A stretch of 64,000 bases of DNA from Verrucomicrobiales bacterium (GTDB lineage: Bacteria; Verrucomicrobiota; Verrucomicrobiia; Verrucomicrobiales; DEV007): positions 54,129-118,128 of the forward strand of contig JAKISY010000003.1 of assembly GCA_021648365.1 (NCBI GenBank), written 5' to 3'. Both the position numbers and the translations under genes were made by a program. Below, in pieces: positions 41,542-49,946 of the stretch. The notes under the pieces were generated by a model. The model had not been told where the DNA came from, ran no database searches, and saw only the letters and a list, made by a program, of their open reading frames with translations. Each line of letters starts with the position of its first letter. Within the stretch, counting starts at the first letter, position 1.

Positions 41542-44244
41542 TCATTGAAAGCTTTCAGGATTGGCGAGAACAAATTTTGCAGCTATCACATCGAATAATT
41601 CTGGGCTGTCACGATATCTTTTTCCTGCAGCTTTAAGCGCGTCTTTGTTCTTTTTACTCAAATTCTTAAATTGTCTTTTTCGTATTTCTGAATTCTCGGA
41701 GGGGCCGTTGGAGCCGAATAGGGAGAGCGCGTCACGAAGAGCCTCAAATTTACTGGTAAATCCCATTGCCTTGTAGCCGGTTAGAGCATCCTTCCAGTCA
41801 TCGGCACTTGGGTTGTTGATTGAGTTGAAAATGATTGGGTTGAGATACCTCCACAGCCCTAGAAATTCAGACATTGTATCGCTCCTAGCTACAGAGATGT
41901 AATAGCGTTGATGATCTGAAAGCGAATTGTAGCCGAATTTCTTTTCGGTTTCCTCAAGACGTTTCATGATGTTGCCAAATCCTTTGGAAATAAGAAGTCC
42001 CTTAGCTGCTGCTATGGCTATAGCGTCTTCAGGGTGAGACATCATTTTCTCTAACCGTGGCCAATCCTCGGGTTCTCTGTGTTGAGCGAGCGCATGAAGG
42101 ACCCGTTTAAGAAGAAAAGTCCGCATGCTTTCTCGTTTAGCTGAATTGAGGGCATCAATCAAGGGTAGTAATTTTTCTCTTGGAACTAAAATGTTCTCGT
42201 TCGCATAAATCTCCAAAACGGCAATTAAGTCCTTTGAATCAGGAAAGAAAAAAGTTGGTGAGAGGAAAAACTTTTTGGCTTTGTCAGGATCAAGTTTATG
42301 AAGGATTTCAACTGCATATAAGGAGTGTTTGTTTTTTTCAAGTAGACGTTTCACATCTGGGAACAATTCGGAAGAATAGGTTGCTGGAAGCTCGTTACGA
42401 TTAAGCGCCTGCAAAACGGCTATTAAGGTATAGTAGCGAAGATTGTAATCGGAGTGCTTGAAAATAGTGCGGAGATGTGGAATGCACGATAACTGGCCAA
42501 CTTTGCCGATTATGCTGGCAGCATCCCTTTGGATTTTCACATCTGGATGATTGAGGAAGGGGGCAACGGCAGGCACGGCGGCTTCTGGTGGCGCGTCTCC
42601 TAAAAGCATGCAAGCACGATTAAATGGAAATTGCTGACGTAAGGGGAAATCCTGTTTCACAATATCCTTGTAATTCTTGGGGTCCTTCAGTATTTCCAGA
42701 ACTATTGGATGCACCTGCGTTCCAATTTTTTGAAAAAAATTCTTGTAGTTAACTATATCCGTTTGATTAAGATCGAAGTGCCTGAAAATGAAATGGTAGA
42801 TCAAGTTTGTGAGGGCTCCATCATTTCCCCTCAACTCATCGTAATACGCTTGGTCAATGCCTTCTTTCAGCTCCTTGATTTGATCACTAACAAGGTCGGG
42901 TAAGTTTTTTGAAGTATGGAGAGCGGAGAGGACTTTCATGGATTCACTAATCTGTGTCAGAAAAATTGTGGAATACCATTCGATTTTTTTATCTTTCCAC
43001 GAAGCTACATGTTTCACGATAGCAATCGTGATGCCATCGTCTTTGGAAACTGAAATACTCGCGATTTCAATTTTCGCGAGATTTCTTGGTGTTAGTTCTG
43101 ATTGAGTGAAATACTTGCCATGAATCGCTCGATTAATGGATTTGGTGAATTCCTTGCCGGTCAGCAATTTGAACTCAGGAATCGATTTCACTCTAAAAGG
43201 GGTTAGAATACGTTGTAATTCGTCTCGGCTTACAGCTCCCTTATCTTCTACTGCCAGAAGCAAAGCGCTTAGGAATTCTTCCTTCATTGCCGTTAGGGAA
43301 TCAGGATGTATCATTGTGTTAAGGGTATCCCAAGAATGTTTTTGAGTTGCTTGGCTATACCGTTTCACAAAGCGCTCGATTTGTCGGATATTTCCAGCAT
43401 CTTTTATAGATTTACTCACAGGTTTAGCGAGTTTTATCCGATAAGGAGTTCTGCGTTGATAAAGCTGCAAGCGTTGTTCGAGGGCTTCCGCAAGTTCGCC
43501 TTCATCTGCATTTTTTATGGCAACAAGTTGCCATTTGATAGCTTCAGTGAAATTTCTATTGGCCGCTTGGGCGGCGGCGTAGGTGTCAAGGAAAGCTGGA
43601 TTTCTCCATTGGGATTTTGTGCATTCTAACCTTGCCAACTCAAGTGCCCGGTTGACATCGTGCAAAGTCGAATCATGTGACGTGGATAATAACCGAGCGC
43701 AAAAATTTTTGGCATTGGGGTAATCCGGATTCAATTTGATTGTTTTTTCATATAGAATGAGAGCTTCCCTATGCATAAAATTTTCGTCGTAAGCTTTTGC
43801 GCAATTGAAATAAATATCGCAAAAACGCTTGTCCTCCTTGTCACCAAATACGCGACGTGCCATTTCTAGGGCTTTGTCAAAATTGACTAAAGCCAATTCC
43901 ATTTCTCCTAGTTTGGAATAGCTATTGCCCAGTTCTATAAATGGGGTGGGGCTTGGAATTTCTAAGTTGAACTTAGTTTTCAGAGCATTGAGGCAGAGGG
44001 TAGAGGTGAGCTTGCTTGCTTCAAATTTTAGGCCGACGTGTTCCAGTAATGAATTGGGGGGAGTGGGAACAGGGGCATACCAGTTGAGTTCGATTTCACG
44101 TGCGTAGAGAGCAAAAGTTTCGACAACATTACCCGCTTGTAGTTCTTGAATTGCGTGTTCTTGCCATGGACTCGAGGTAGTATTTTGGGAATAGGAAATT
44201 TGAATGAACAGTGCGATGGGGATGGTAGTTAGTAGGCATTTCAT
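41542..44244 (-). CDS. Secreted TPR and HEAT-repeat protein
   Basis: The 900-residue protein has a signal peptide (MKCLLTTIPIALFIQISYSQ). Residues 100-190 hold TPR repeats (IELGNSYSKLGEMELALVNF, FCDIYFNCAKAYDENFMHREA). The middle (about 280-440) is an unassigned domain. Residues 535-780 contain HEAT-like repeats (VPAVAPFLNHPDVKIQRDAA, PHLRTIFKHSDYNLRYYTLI, WPRLEKMMSHPEDAIAIAAA). Such proteins are scaffolds. It is a lone gene with no clear partner. Confidence 0.7.
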   Translation of the reverse strand: MKCLLTTIPIALFIQISYSQNTTSSPWQEHAIQELQAGNVVETFALYAREIELNWYAPVPTPPNSLLEHVGLKFEASKLTSTLCLNALKTKFNLEIPSPTPFIELGNSYSKLGEMELALVNFDKALEMARRVFGDKEDKRFCDIYFNCAKAYDENFMHREALILYEKTIKLNPDYPNAKNFCARLLSTSHDSTLHDVNRALELARLECTKSQWRNPAFLDTYAAAQAANRNFTEAIKWQLVAIKNADEGELAEALEQRLQLYQRRTPYRIKLAKPVSKSIKDAGNIRQIERFVKRYSQATQKHSWDTLNTMIHPDSLTAMKEEFLSALLLAVEDKGAVSRDELQRILTPFRVKSIPEFKLLTGKEFTKSINRAIHGKYFTQSELTPRNLAKIEIASISVSKDDGITIAIVKHVASWKDKKIEWYSTIFLTQISESMKVLSALHTSKNLPDLVSDQIKELKEGIDQAYYDELRGNDGALTNLIYHFIFRHFDLNQTDIVNYKNFFQKIGTQVHPIVLEILKDPKNYKDIVKQDFPLRQQFPFNRACMLLGDAPPEAAVPAVAPFLNHPDVKIQRDAASIIGKVGQLSCIPHLRTIFKHSDYNLRYYTLIAVLQALNRNELPATYSSELFPDVKRLLEKNKHSLYAVEILHKLDPDKAKKFFLSPTFFFPDSKDLIAVLEIYANENILVPREKLLPLIDALNSAKRESMRTFLLKRVLHALAQHREPEDWPRLEKMMSHPEDAIAIAAAKGLLISKGFGNIMKRLEETEKKFGYNSLSDHQRYYISVARSDTMSEFLGLWRYLNPIIFNSINNPSADDWKDALTGYKAMGFTSKFEALRDALSLFGSNGPSENSEIRKRQFKNLSKKNKDALKAAGKRYRDSPELFDVIAAKFVLANPESFQ

Positions 44245-44434
44245 TAAGGTTGTGATTTATTTCCTTGGGGTTACAGCATCATTTCACTGAGTGTAAGTAA
44301 TTTAGCGAAAGCATCTACGGTGGCGATTATAAATTGTGGGGATGTTTGTAATCAAATGAGGTATTCTAATAATAGTTCCCTCAGAACGCGATTCCCCTAA
44401 TTTTTTCCAAGGCGATATTAAAAACCGCTTTCCC

Positions 44435-44482
44435 AATAACGACCCAAGCTTTGTCCGGTCGGACAAAGCTTGGGTCGTTATT
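44435..44482. repeat. Perfect 23-bp palindrome downstream of pheT
   Basis: Arms 44435-44457 and 44460-44482 are exact reverse complements around a 2-base centre (GT). The core is GACCCAAGCTTTGTCCG and its complement. It lies 40 bp beyond the pheT stop. It may terminate pheT transcription, although only TTATT follows on the minus strand, or be a dispersed palindromic element. Confidence 0.7.
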
Positions 44483-44521
44483 TCGCTATCACCGTGATTA
44501 CGGAGGCTCAACTGCTTCTGT

Positions 44522-46918
44522 TTAACGGAAGACCACTGGCAAGTTTTTGCTCAGGGTTTTTAGGATCTGTTGGTGAGCTTCTTCGACTTCGGCTTGTTCG
44601 AGGGTGCGCTTGGGGTGGCGGTAGGTGATGGTGTAGGCTAGCGATTTTTTGTCGGCGGCGAGTTTTTCGCCACTGGGATCGCTGAAGACGTCGAAGAGAG
44701 AATAGCTTTCGAGCAGTTTTTGGTCGATTTTGGCAAAGATGGCTTCGATGTCGCTGTTGGGGAGATCGGCGGGTGCCTCCATGGCGATGTCGCGGGTGCT
44801 GGCGGGGTAGCGTGGCAGCTCGGCGAAGCGGCGCTCGGTGCTGCGGGCGGTGTTGAGGGTGTTGGCACTGAACTCGGCGACTAGCACGGGGGTTTCCATG
44901 CCAATTTCGCGGGCGCGGGCGGGGGTGAGCTGGCCGCAGATGCCTGCTTTGGATTTGCCGATGCGGATTTGCGCAGCCAAAGCGAGGTGGCATCCTGGTT
45001 GTGGGGTGATCGGGTGGATTTGGATATCTTGTCCGGGGCAGAGGCTTTCGATGACGCTACGCAGGTCGTGGAAGTCTAGGGTCTCTGGCTGTGGTTTTCT
45101 CCAAGAGGTAGGTTCGCGATCACCAGTGATGAGCAGGCCGAGGCTGCTTTGCTCGATGGCTTGCCCTTTGGGGGTGGCGGAAAATACGGTGCCGAGTTCG
45201 AACAGGCGCAGGGCGCTGCTGCCGTGATTGACATTGTGCTTGGCGATGCTTAGTAGGCTGGGAACGACGGAGGGGCGTAGGTAAACGTAGTCGTCGCTGA
45301 TGGGGTTTTTGATTCGCATCGGGACTAGTCCGCCTTTCATCGCGGTGGCGGGATCGTCGCTGAGTTGGGACTCGGCGATCAGTTTGACACTGAGGGCTTC
45401 GTAGAATCCTTGATGCACCAACTGGTCACGCAAGTTGCGGTTGGCGGAGTAGGTGTTGTCTTCTTTCGACGCGGCTGCGTAGCTGCCGACGGTGCGGGCG
45501 GGGATGTTGTCGAGTCCGAATACGCGGGCGACTTCTTCGATCAGGTCTACTTGACGGCTGAGGTCGAGTCGCCAGGTGGGGATTTTCCAATCACCGCCGT
45601 CGGGTTCGAGGCCGAGAGATGTCAGGATGCTGTCGATTTTGTCATCGCCGATGTTGTGGCCGAGCAGGCGGTGGCAGGCGTTGTGTTCGAAGGGGACGTC
45701 AGCGGGGGCTGCGGGCACTTGTCCAGAGATCAGGGTCTGCGGGTCGGCGGTTCCGCCAGCAAGCTGCAGGATGAGTTCGACTGCGAGCTTGGAAGTGCCG
45801 AGTGTTTGCAGCGGATCGATGCCGCGTTCGAAGCGGTAACTGGAGTCGGTGCTGAGATTGAAACGGCGGGCGGTGGCGCGCACTTTGCTGGGATTAAAAT
45901 AAGCGGCTTCGAGTAGGATGTCGGTGGTGCTGTGTGTGACGCCACTGTCTTCGCCACCGATGACTCCAGCGATGGCGTGCGCTTGTTCGCTGTCGGCGAT
46001 GACCAGGTCTGATGAGTTGAGTGGGTAGCTTTCGCCGTCGAGGGCGGTGATGGTTTCGCCGTCTTTGGCGTAGCGGATCTGGATACCACCTTTGAGTTTG
46101 GCGAGGTCGAAGGCGTGCAGGGGTTGTCCGGTTTGATGTAAGATGTAGTTGGTGATGTCCACTACGTTGTTGATCGGGCGCAGGCCGACGGCTTCGAGCT
46201 TTTCTTTGAGCCAATCGGGGCTGGGCGCGACTTTGATGCCTCGGATGAAGTGTCCGCTGTAGAGCGGGCAGGTTTCAGGGGCTTGGATGTCGATATCGCT
46301 TGATTCAGCGGGCTGGCAGTTGTCGTCGCTTGAGCGGTAGTGGGCGATGTCGCTTTTGAGTTTCCGTCCGGTGAGGGCGGAGAGTTCGCGGGCGAGGCCG
46401 AGGTGGGAGAGTAGGTCGGGACGGTTGGGGGTGATCTCGACGTCGAAGATGGTGTCGGGGGTGACGATGTCGGCGAAGGGGGTTCCTGGTGCGGCGTCGG
46501 TGTCGAGGATCATCAGTCCTTCGGAGCTGTCGGCGAGTCCGAGTTCGCTGGCGCTACACATCATGCCGTGGGATTCGATGCCGCGCATCTTGCAGGGGGC
46601 GATTTTGAAGCCGCCTGGCAGTTCGCAGCCGGGTTGAGCGAGGGGGATTTTGTCACCGACTTTATAATTTTTGGCTCCGCAGACGATTTGCACTGGAGAG
46701 TCGGTGCCGGCGTCGATTTGGCAGACGCTGAGTTTGTCGGCGTCGGGGTGTTTGTCTGAGCTGATGACTTGGGCGACGACTAAGTGGTCGATGGCGGCGC
46801 CGCGGGTTTCGATGCCTTCGACTTCGATGCCGGCGAAGGTGAGCAGGTCGTCGATTTCAGTTACGGAGAGGTCGTTGAGGTCGAGGTGGTCGTTGAGCCA
46901 GTTGAGTGAAAATTTCAT
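44522..46918 (-). CDS. pheT: Phenylalanyl-tRNA synthetase beta subunit
   Basis: The 798-residue protein has the full bacterial PheT order: N-terminal MKFSLNWLNDHLDLNDLSV, the EMAP-like tRNA-binding domain (VVAQVISSDKHPDADKLSVC, VCGAKNYKVGDKIPLA), B3/B4, the B5 domain (DVTNYILHQTGQPLHAFDLA in the editing region, then the central helices), the synthetase-like core (LRPSVVPSLLSIAKHNVNHG, LFELGTVF) and the C-terminal FDX-ACB anticodon-binding domain (LPRYPASTRDIAMEAPADLP, YTITYRHPKRTL). It forms the alpha2-beta2 enzyme with PheS. It is about 260 bp downstream of pheS, an unusually wide gap filled with repeats. Confidence 0.97.
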   Translation of the reverse strand: MKFSLNWLNDHLDLNDLSVTEIDDLLTFAGIEVEGIETRGAAIDHLVVAQVISSDKHPDADKLSVCQIDAGTDSPVQIVCGAKNYKVGDKIPLAQPGCELPGGFKIAPCKMRGIESHGMMCSASELGLADSSEGLMILDTDAAPGTPFADIVTPDTIFDVEITPNRPDLLSHLGLARELSALTGRKLKSDIAHYRSSDDNCQPAESSDIDIQAPETCPLYSGHFIRGIKVAPSPDWLKEKLEAVGLRPINNVVDITNYILHQTGQPLHAFDLAKLKGGIQIRYAKDGETITALDGESYPLNSSDLVIADSEQAHAIAGVIGGEDSGVTHSTTDILLEAAYFNPSKVRATARRFNLSTDSSYRFERGIDPLQTLGTSKLAVELILQLAGGTADPQTLISGQVPAAPADVPFEHNACHRLLGHNIGDDKIDSILTSLGLEPDGGDWKIPTWRLDLSRQVDLIEEVARVFGLDNIPARTVGSYAAASKEDNTYSANRNLRDQLVHQGFYEALSVKLIAESQLSDDPATAMKGGLVPMRIKNPISDDYVYLRPSVVPSLLSIAKHNVNHGSSALRLFELGTVFSATPKGQAIEQSSLGLLITGDREPTSWRKPQPETLDFHDLRSVIESLCPGQDIQIHPITPQPGCHLALAAQIRIGKSKAGICGQLTPARAREIGMETPVLVAEFSANTLNTARSTERRFAELPRYPASTRDIAMEAPADLPNSDIEAIFAKIDQKLLESYSLFDVFSDPSGEKLAADKKSLAYTITYRHPKRTLEQAEVEEAHQQILKTLSKNLPVVFR

Positions 46919-46973
46919 GGTGAACTAGGGTGGGTGTCGAGTTGGTGTATTCGCACGGTAGGAGGGAGGATTG

Positions 46974-47175
46974 AACCGCAGATGTCGCAGATGAACGCAG
47001 ATAAGATATGAGTTTTATTAGGGGAGAAGAATTGGATTGCAGATGATGCAGATGTGATGAGGATTTTTTAACCACGGATAGCACGGATGAACACGGATAA
47101 GATAAGAGTTTTTGAGGTAGGAATTTTTTAGGGGAAGAATTTTTAATCGCGGATCACACGGATGAATGCGGATAG
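46974..47175. repeat. Cluster of ACGGAT/GCAGAT-type intergenic repeats between pheS and pheT
   Basis: Several related units occur: AACCGCAGATGTCGCAGATG then AACGCAGATAAGAT (46974-47007), a partial unit at 47033-47057, ACCACGGATAGCACGGATGA then ACACGGATAAG (47071-47103), and ATCGCGGATCACACGGATG then AATGCGGATAGG (47146-47175). The same type recurs at 49802 and 41496. They separate pheS from pheT. Confidence 0.75.
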
Positions 47176-47179
47176 GTGT

Positions 47180-48199
47180 TTAGGCGAATTGGTTTAGGAA
47201 GCGGAGGTCGTTTTCGCTGAAGAGGCGGAGGTCGGGGATGCCGTGTTGGATCATGGCTAGGCGGTCGATGCCGAGGCCGAAGGCGAAGCCGCTGACTTGG
47301 TCGGGGGAGAATAGGTCGTCTTTGCGTTGGCTGTGGATGGCTTCGAATACTGCTGGATCTACCATGCCGCAACCGGCGATTTCGATCCAGCGTGCTGACT
47401 TGCCGGCGGTGTGTAGTTTGATATCGATCTCGAAACTGGGTTCGGTGAAGGGGAAAAAATGTGGGCGGAAACGTAGCTCGGTGTCTTTGCCAAAGATCGA
47501 GTGGAAGAAGTATTCGAGGGTGCCTTTGAGGTCGGCTAAGCTGACTTCTTCGGCGACGTAGAGACCTTCGAGTTGGGTGAAGGAAATGGAGTGGGTGGCG
47601 TCGATCTCGTCGCGGCGAAAGGCGGAGCCGGGGGCGATGATTCGGACAGGTAAAGTTTTGGCACCTTCCATGGTCCGGACTTGCACGGTGGAGGTGTGGG
47701 TGCGTAGCAGTTTGCCGCTGTCGAAATAGAAGGTGTCTTTTTCGTTGCGAGCGGGGTGGTCTTCGGGTGTGTTGAGGGCGTCGAAGCAGTGCCATTCGTC
47801 TTCGATCTCGGGGCCTTCGGCGATGGCGAAGCCGAGCTGGTGGAGGGTGTCCACGGCTCGGTTGAGCATTTGGCTGAGTGGGTGTCCGGCTCCCTGCGGT
47901 AGGCTGCGGGCTGGGAGTGTGGGATCGATGCCGGCGACGGCTTTGGCGTCTTTTTGTGCGTCGAGTTGTGCGGTGCGGGTATCGATCAGTCCGGTGATGG
48001 TGGTGCGCACTTCGTTGAGCTTTTGTCCTATCTCGCGTTTGTCTTCTTTGGCTACATCGCGCATGCCGGCGGCGGTGGCGGTGAGGCGTCCCTTTTTGCC
48101 GAGGTAGTGAATGCGAAATTCTTCGAGCGAGGATTCGCTGTCGATAGATTCGATGGCAGCGAGGGCGTCGCTTTGGATGGATGAAAGTTCGTCTAACAT
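47180..48199 (-). CDS. pheS: Phenylalanyl-tRNA synthetase alpha subunit
   Basis: The 339-residue protein from the ATG at 48199 begins MLDELSSIQSDALAAIESI, the usual N-terminal coiled coil. It then has YLGKKGRLTA, HPLSQMLNRAVDTLHQLGF, GPEIEDEWHCFDALNTPEDH (motif 1 region), HTSTVQVRTM, DATHSISFTQLEGLYV (motif 2), FFPFTEPSFEIDI, and GFAFGLGIDRLAMI (motif 3). An upstream in-frame start at 48337 would add 46 residues that do not belong to PheS. It is the catalytic subunit that charges tRNA-Phe. Confidence 0.97.
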   Translation of the reverse strand: MLDELSSIQSDALAAIESIDSESSLEEFRIHYLGKKGRLTATAAGMRDVAKEDKREIGQKLNEVRTTITGLIDTRTAQLDAQKDAKAVAGIDPTLPARSLPQGAGHPLSQMLNRAVDTLHQLGFAIAEGPEIEDEWHCFDALNTPEDHPARNEKDTFYFDSGKLLRTHTSTVQVRTMEGAKTLPVRIIAPGSAFRRDEIDATHSISFTQLEGLYVAEEVSLADLKGTLEYFFHSIFGKDTELRFRPHFFPFTEPSFEIDIKLHTAGKSARWIEIAGCGMVDPAVFEAIHSQRKDDLFSPDQVSGFAFGLGIDRLAMIQHGIPDLRLFSENDLRFLNQFA

Positions 48200-48220
48200 G
48201 TGCTGTGTTTGGGAAACGAG

Positions 48221-48245
48221 GAAGCCGGCTTGTTTGGCCGGCTTC
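48221..48245. repeat. Hairpin upstream of pheS
   Basis: GAAGCCGGC (48221-48229) pairs with GCCGGCTTC (48237-48245) around a 7-base loop. It lies just upstream of the pheS start, in its likely leader. A regulatory role in the pheS leader is possible, but I see no Phe-rich leader peptide. Confidence 0.45.
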
Positions 48246-48335
48246 ACTACAAATTGGGTTGATTGTTTTTGCTGAGGAAAGGAAGGGTGTAGGGGAAGGT
48301 GATTCCCACTACGACTTCCCAGCCTTTCTCTTAGC

Positions 48336-48361
48336 AAAAAAACATGGGCAGGATGCCCATG
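48336..48361 (-). terminator. Intrinsic terminator of rplT
   Basis: CATGGGCA (48343-48350) pairs with TGCCCATG (48354-48361) around a 3-base loop. On the minus strand the stem is followed by a run of seven T. It lies 13 bp beyond the rplT stop, so pheS needs its own promoter in the following gap. Confidence 0.85.
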
Positions 48362-48373
48362 CTACTTGGCGGT

Positions 48374-48748
48374 TTATGCCGCTGCGTGTTTTTGTTCGAG
48401 AGCCGTTTTAGCCTGTTCAAAGATGGCATCAAAAGCGGCTTCGTCATGGATGGCGATTTCGGACAAGACTTTACGGTCGAGTTCGATGCCGGCGGCAGTG
48501 ATGCCTTCCATGAATCGGTTGTAGCTCAATCCGCGTGAGCGGGACGCTGCGTTGATTCGCAAGATCCACAGGCGGCGAAACATGCGTTTGCGATTCTTGC
48601 GGTCGCGGTAGGCCCAAGATTGAGCTTTGAACACAGCGTCTTTTGCTGTGCGGTATAGTTTAGAACGTGATCCACGAAAGCCTTTGGCTTTCTTCAGGAT
48701 GCGTTTCCGTCTTTTACGACTTGCTGGTGCGTTAGTTGCGCGTGGCAT
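48374..48748 (-). CDS. rplT: Ribosomal protein L20
   Basis: The 124-residue basic protein is a textbook L20: MPRATNAPASRKRRKRILKK, AKGFRGSRSKLYRTAKDAV, AYRDRKNRKRMFRRLWILRI and NAASRSRGLSYNRFMEGI. It binds 23S rRNA early in 50S assembly and in many bacteria also represses its own operon. It follows rpmI in the same direction with a 159-bp gap. Confidence 0.98.
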   Translation of the reverse strand: MPRATNAPASRKRRKRILKKAKGFRGSRSKLYRTAKDAVFKAQSWAYRDRKNRKRMFRRLWILRINAASRSRGLSYNRFMEGITAAGIELDRKVLSEIAIHDEAAFDAIFEQAKTALEQKHAAA

Positions 48749-48907
48749 TTTTTATTCCTCCGAACGGACTGTTTTTTTAATCGATCTGGTGACTCATCCA
48801 TTCTTTAGATTCCGTCATCTGCTTTCACAGACTTTTTCGAAACCAGTCACTCAGGTCGTGTTTGATCTTCGATAAGCACCGAGGTGCGAACCGATAGGGT
48901 GTGCTGC

Positions 48908-49117
48908 TTAACCAAAAGGCAAATCTGCCTTGATGTTAGGCACATCACATGCAGCTACCAAAGTAGCTTGTCCAAGACGACGTCTCCGTTTTGCGTTTTT
49001 ACGGCGCAATAGGTGACGTTTTCCTTGGCGACGACGAATCACTTTACCGCTGCCGGTAATTTTGAATCGTTTTGCGACACCCTTACGTGTTTTTGCTTTT
49101 CCTGCTTTTCTAGCCAT
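48908..49117 (-). CDS. rpmI: Ribosomal protein L35
   Basis: The 69-residue basic protein matches L35: KTRKGVAKRFKITGSGKVIR, then RRQGKRHLLRRKNAKRRRRL. In most bacteria infC lies upstream of rpmI; here the upstream neighbour is dcd on the other strand, so infC is elsewhere. Confidence 0.97.
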   Translation of the reverse strand: MARKAGKAKTRKGVAKRFKITGSGKVIRRRQGKRHLLRRKNAKRRRRLGQATLVAACDVPNIKADLPFG

Positions 49118-49239
49118 AGCGTGCGGAAAGTAGAGAGCTTTTGGCGTTGTGCAAACGAAAAGGCTAAAAAAGAATAGTTAAAAGTGGCTCGGATGATTGA
49201 AAAAGTTGCGTTGTGGTGGGATTCGCATAAAGAAAGGGC

Positions 49240-49776
49240 ATGATTTTGTCGGATAAAGCTATTTTGGAAGCGATGCAGAGGGGGGAGATTGTGGTGGATC
49301 CCTACGACCGTGAGTGCTTGGGCACCAATAGTTATGATGTGCATTTGAGCAAACACTTGGCGACTTATTCCAATCGAGTGCTGGATTCGCGCAAGCATAA
49401 TGAGATTGATCATTTTGAGATTGGTGAGGAGGGTTTTGTACTGGAGCCGCAGATCAATTATTTGGGCGCGACGATGGAATACACGGAAACGCACAAAACG
49501 GTGCCGTTTCTGGAGGGGAAATCGAGTGTCGGTAGGCTGGGCATCGATATCCATGCCACGGCGGGTAAGGGAGATGTGGGTTTTTGTAATTACTGGACGC
49601 TGGAGATATCGGTCAAGCAGCCGGTACGAGTGTACGCGGGTATGCCGATTGGGCAGTTGATTTATTTTCTGGTGGAAGGGGAGATTTTGAATCCTTATTG
49701 TGATAAAAAGTCGGCGAAGTATAATGAGCGAACGCATCGACCGGTGGAATCAATGATGTGGAAGAATGCGTTTTAG
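49240..49776 (+). CDS. dcd: dCTP deaminase
   Basis: The 178-residue protein matches Dcd, which converts dCTP to dUTP for dTTP synthesis: MILSDKAILEAMQRGEIVV, LGTNSYDVHL, EYTETHKTVPFLEGKSSVGR, GDVGFCNYWTLEISV with the catalytic Glu, and VYAGMPIGQLIYF. It is the full length for the family and lies divergent from rpmI with a 122-bp shared promoter region. Confidence 0.97.
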   Translation: MILSDKAILEAMQRGEIVVDPYDRECLGTNSYDVHLSKHLATYSNRVLDSRKHNEIDHFEIGEEGFVLEPQINYLGATMEYTETHKTVPFLEGKSSVGRLGIDIHATAGKGDVGFCNYWTLEISVKQPVRVYAGMPIGQLIYFLVEGEILNPYCDKKSAKYNERTHRPVESMMWKNAF

Positions 49777-49801
49777 GGGGAAGCGGGGGAGGAAGAATTT
49801 G

Positions 49802-49833
49802 AACCACGGATTTCACGGAGAACACGGATAAGA
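49802..49833. repeat. ACGGAT-type intergenic repeat
   Basis: AACCACGGATTTCACGGAG then AACACGGATAAGAA is one more copy of the repeat found between pheS and pheT. It is followed by CGCAGAGACGCGGAGGCGCA near 49910, another motif often seen in such repeat tracts. Confidence 0.65.
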
Positions 49834-49946
49834 ATTTGAGATTTGAGCCGGATCCCGCATTCGCGGGAGGAGACCGCCGGAGGCAAATTTGAAATAAGAG
49901 GGGGGGCACGCAGAGACGCGGAGGCGCAGAGGATGAATGGGATGGG

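Noticed and set aside
45365..45916. Long plus-strand frames antisense to pheT, pheS and DUF1501
   Set aside because: They are shadows of GC-rich coding genes on the minus strand; their translations lack any domain.
46974..47175. Repeat cluster considered as a CRISPR array
   Set aside because: Units are short, of uneven spacing and without constant repeats or unique spacers, and no cas genes are present.
48200..48337. 46-residue N-terminal extension of PheS
   Set aside because: PheS normally begins at the coiled coil starting MLDELSS, and the extension covers a hairpin in the leader.
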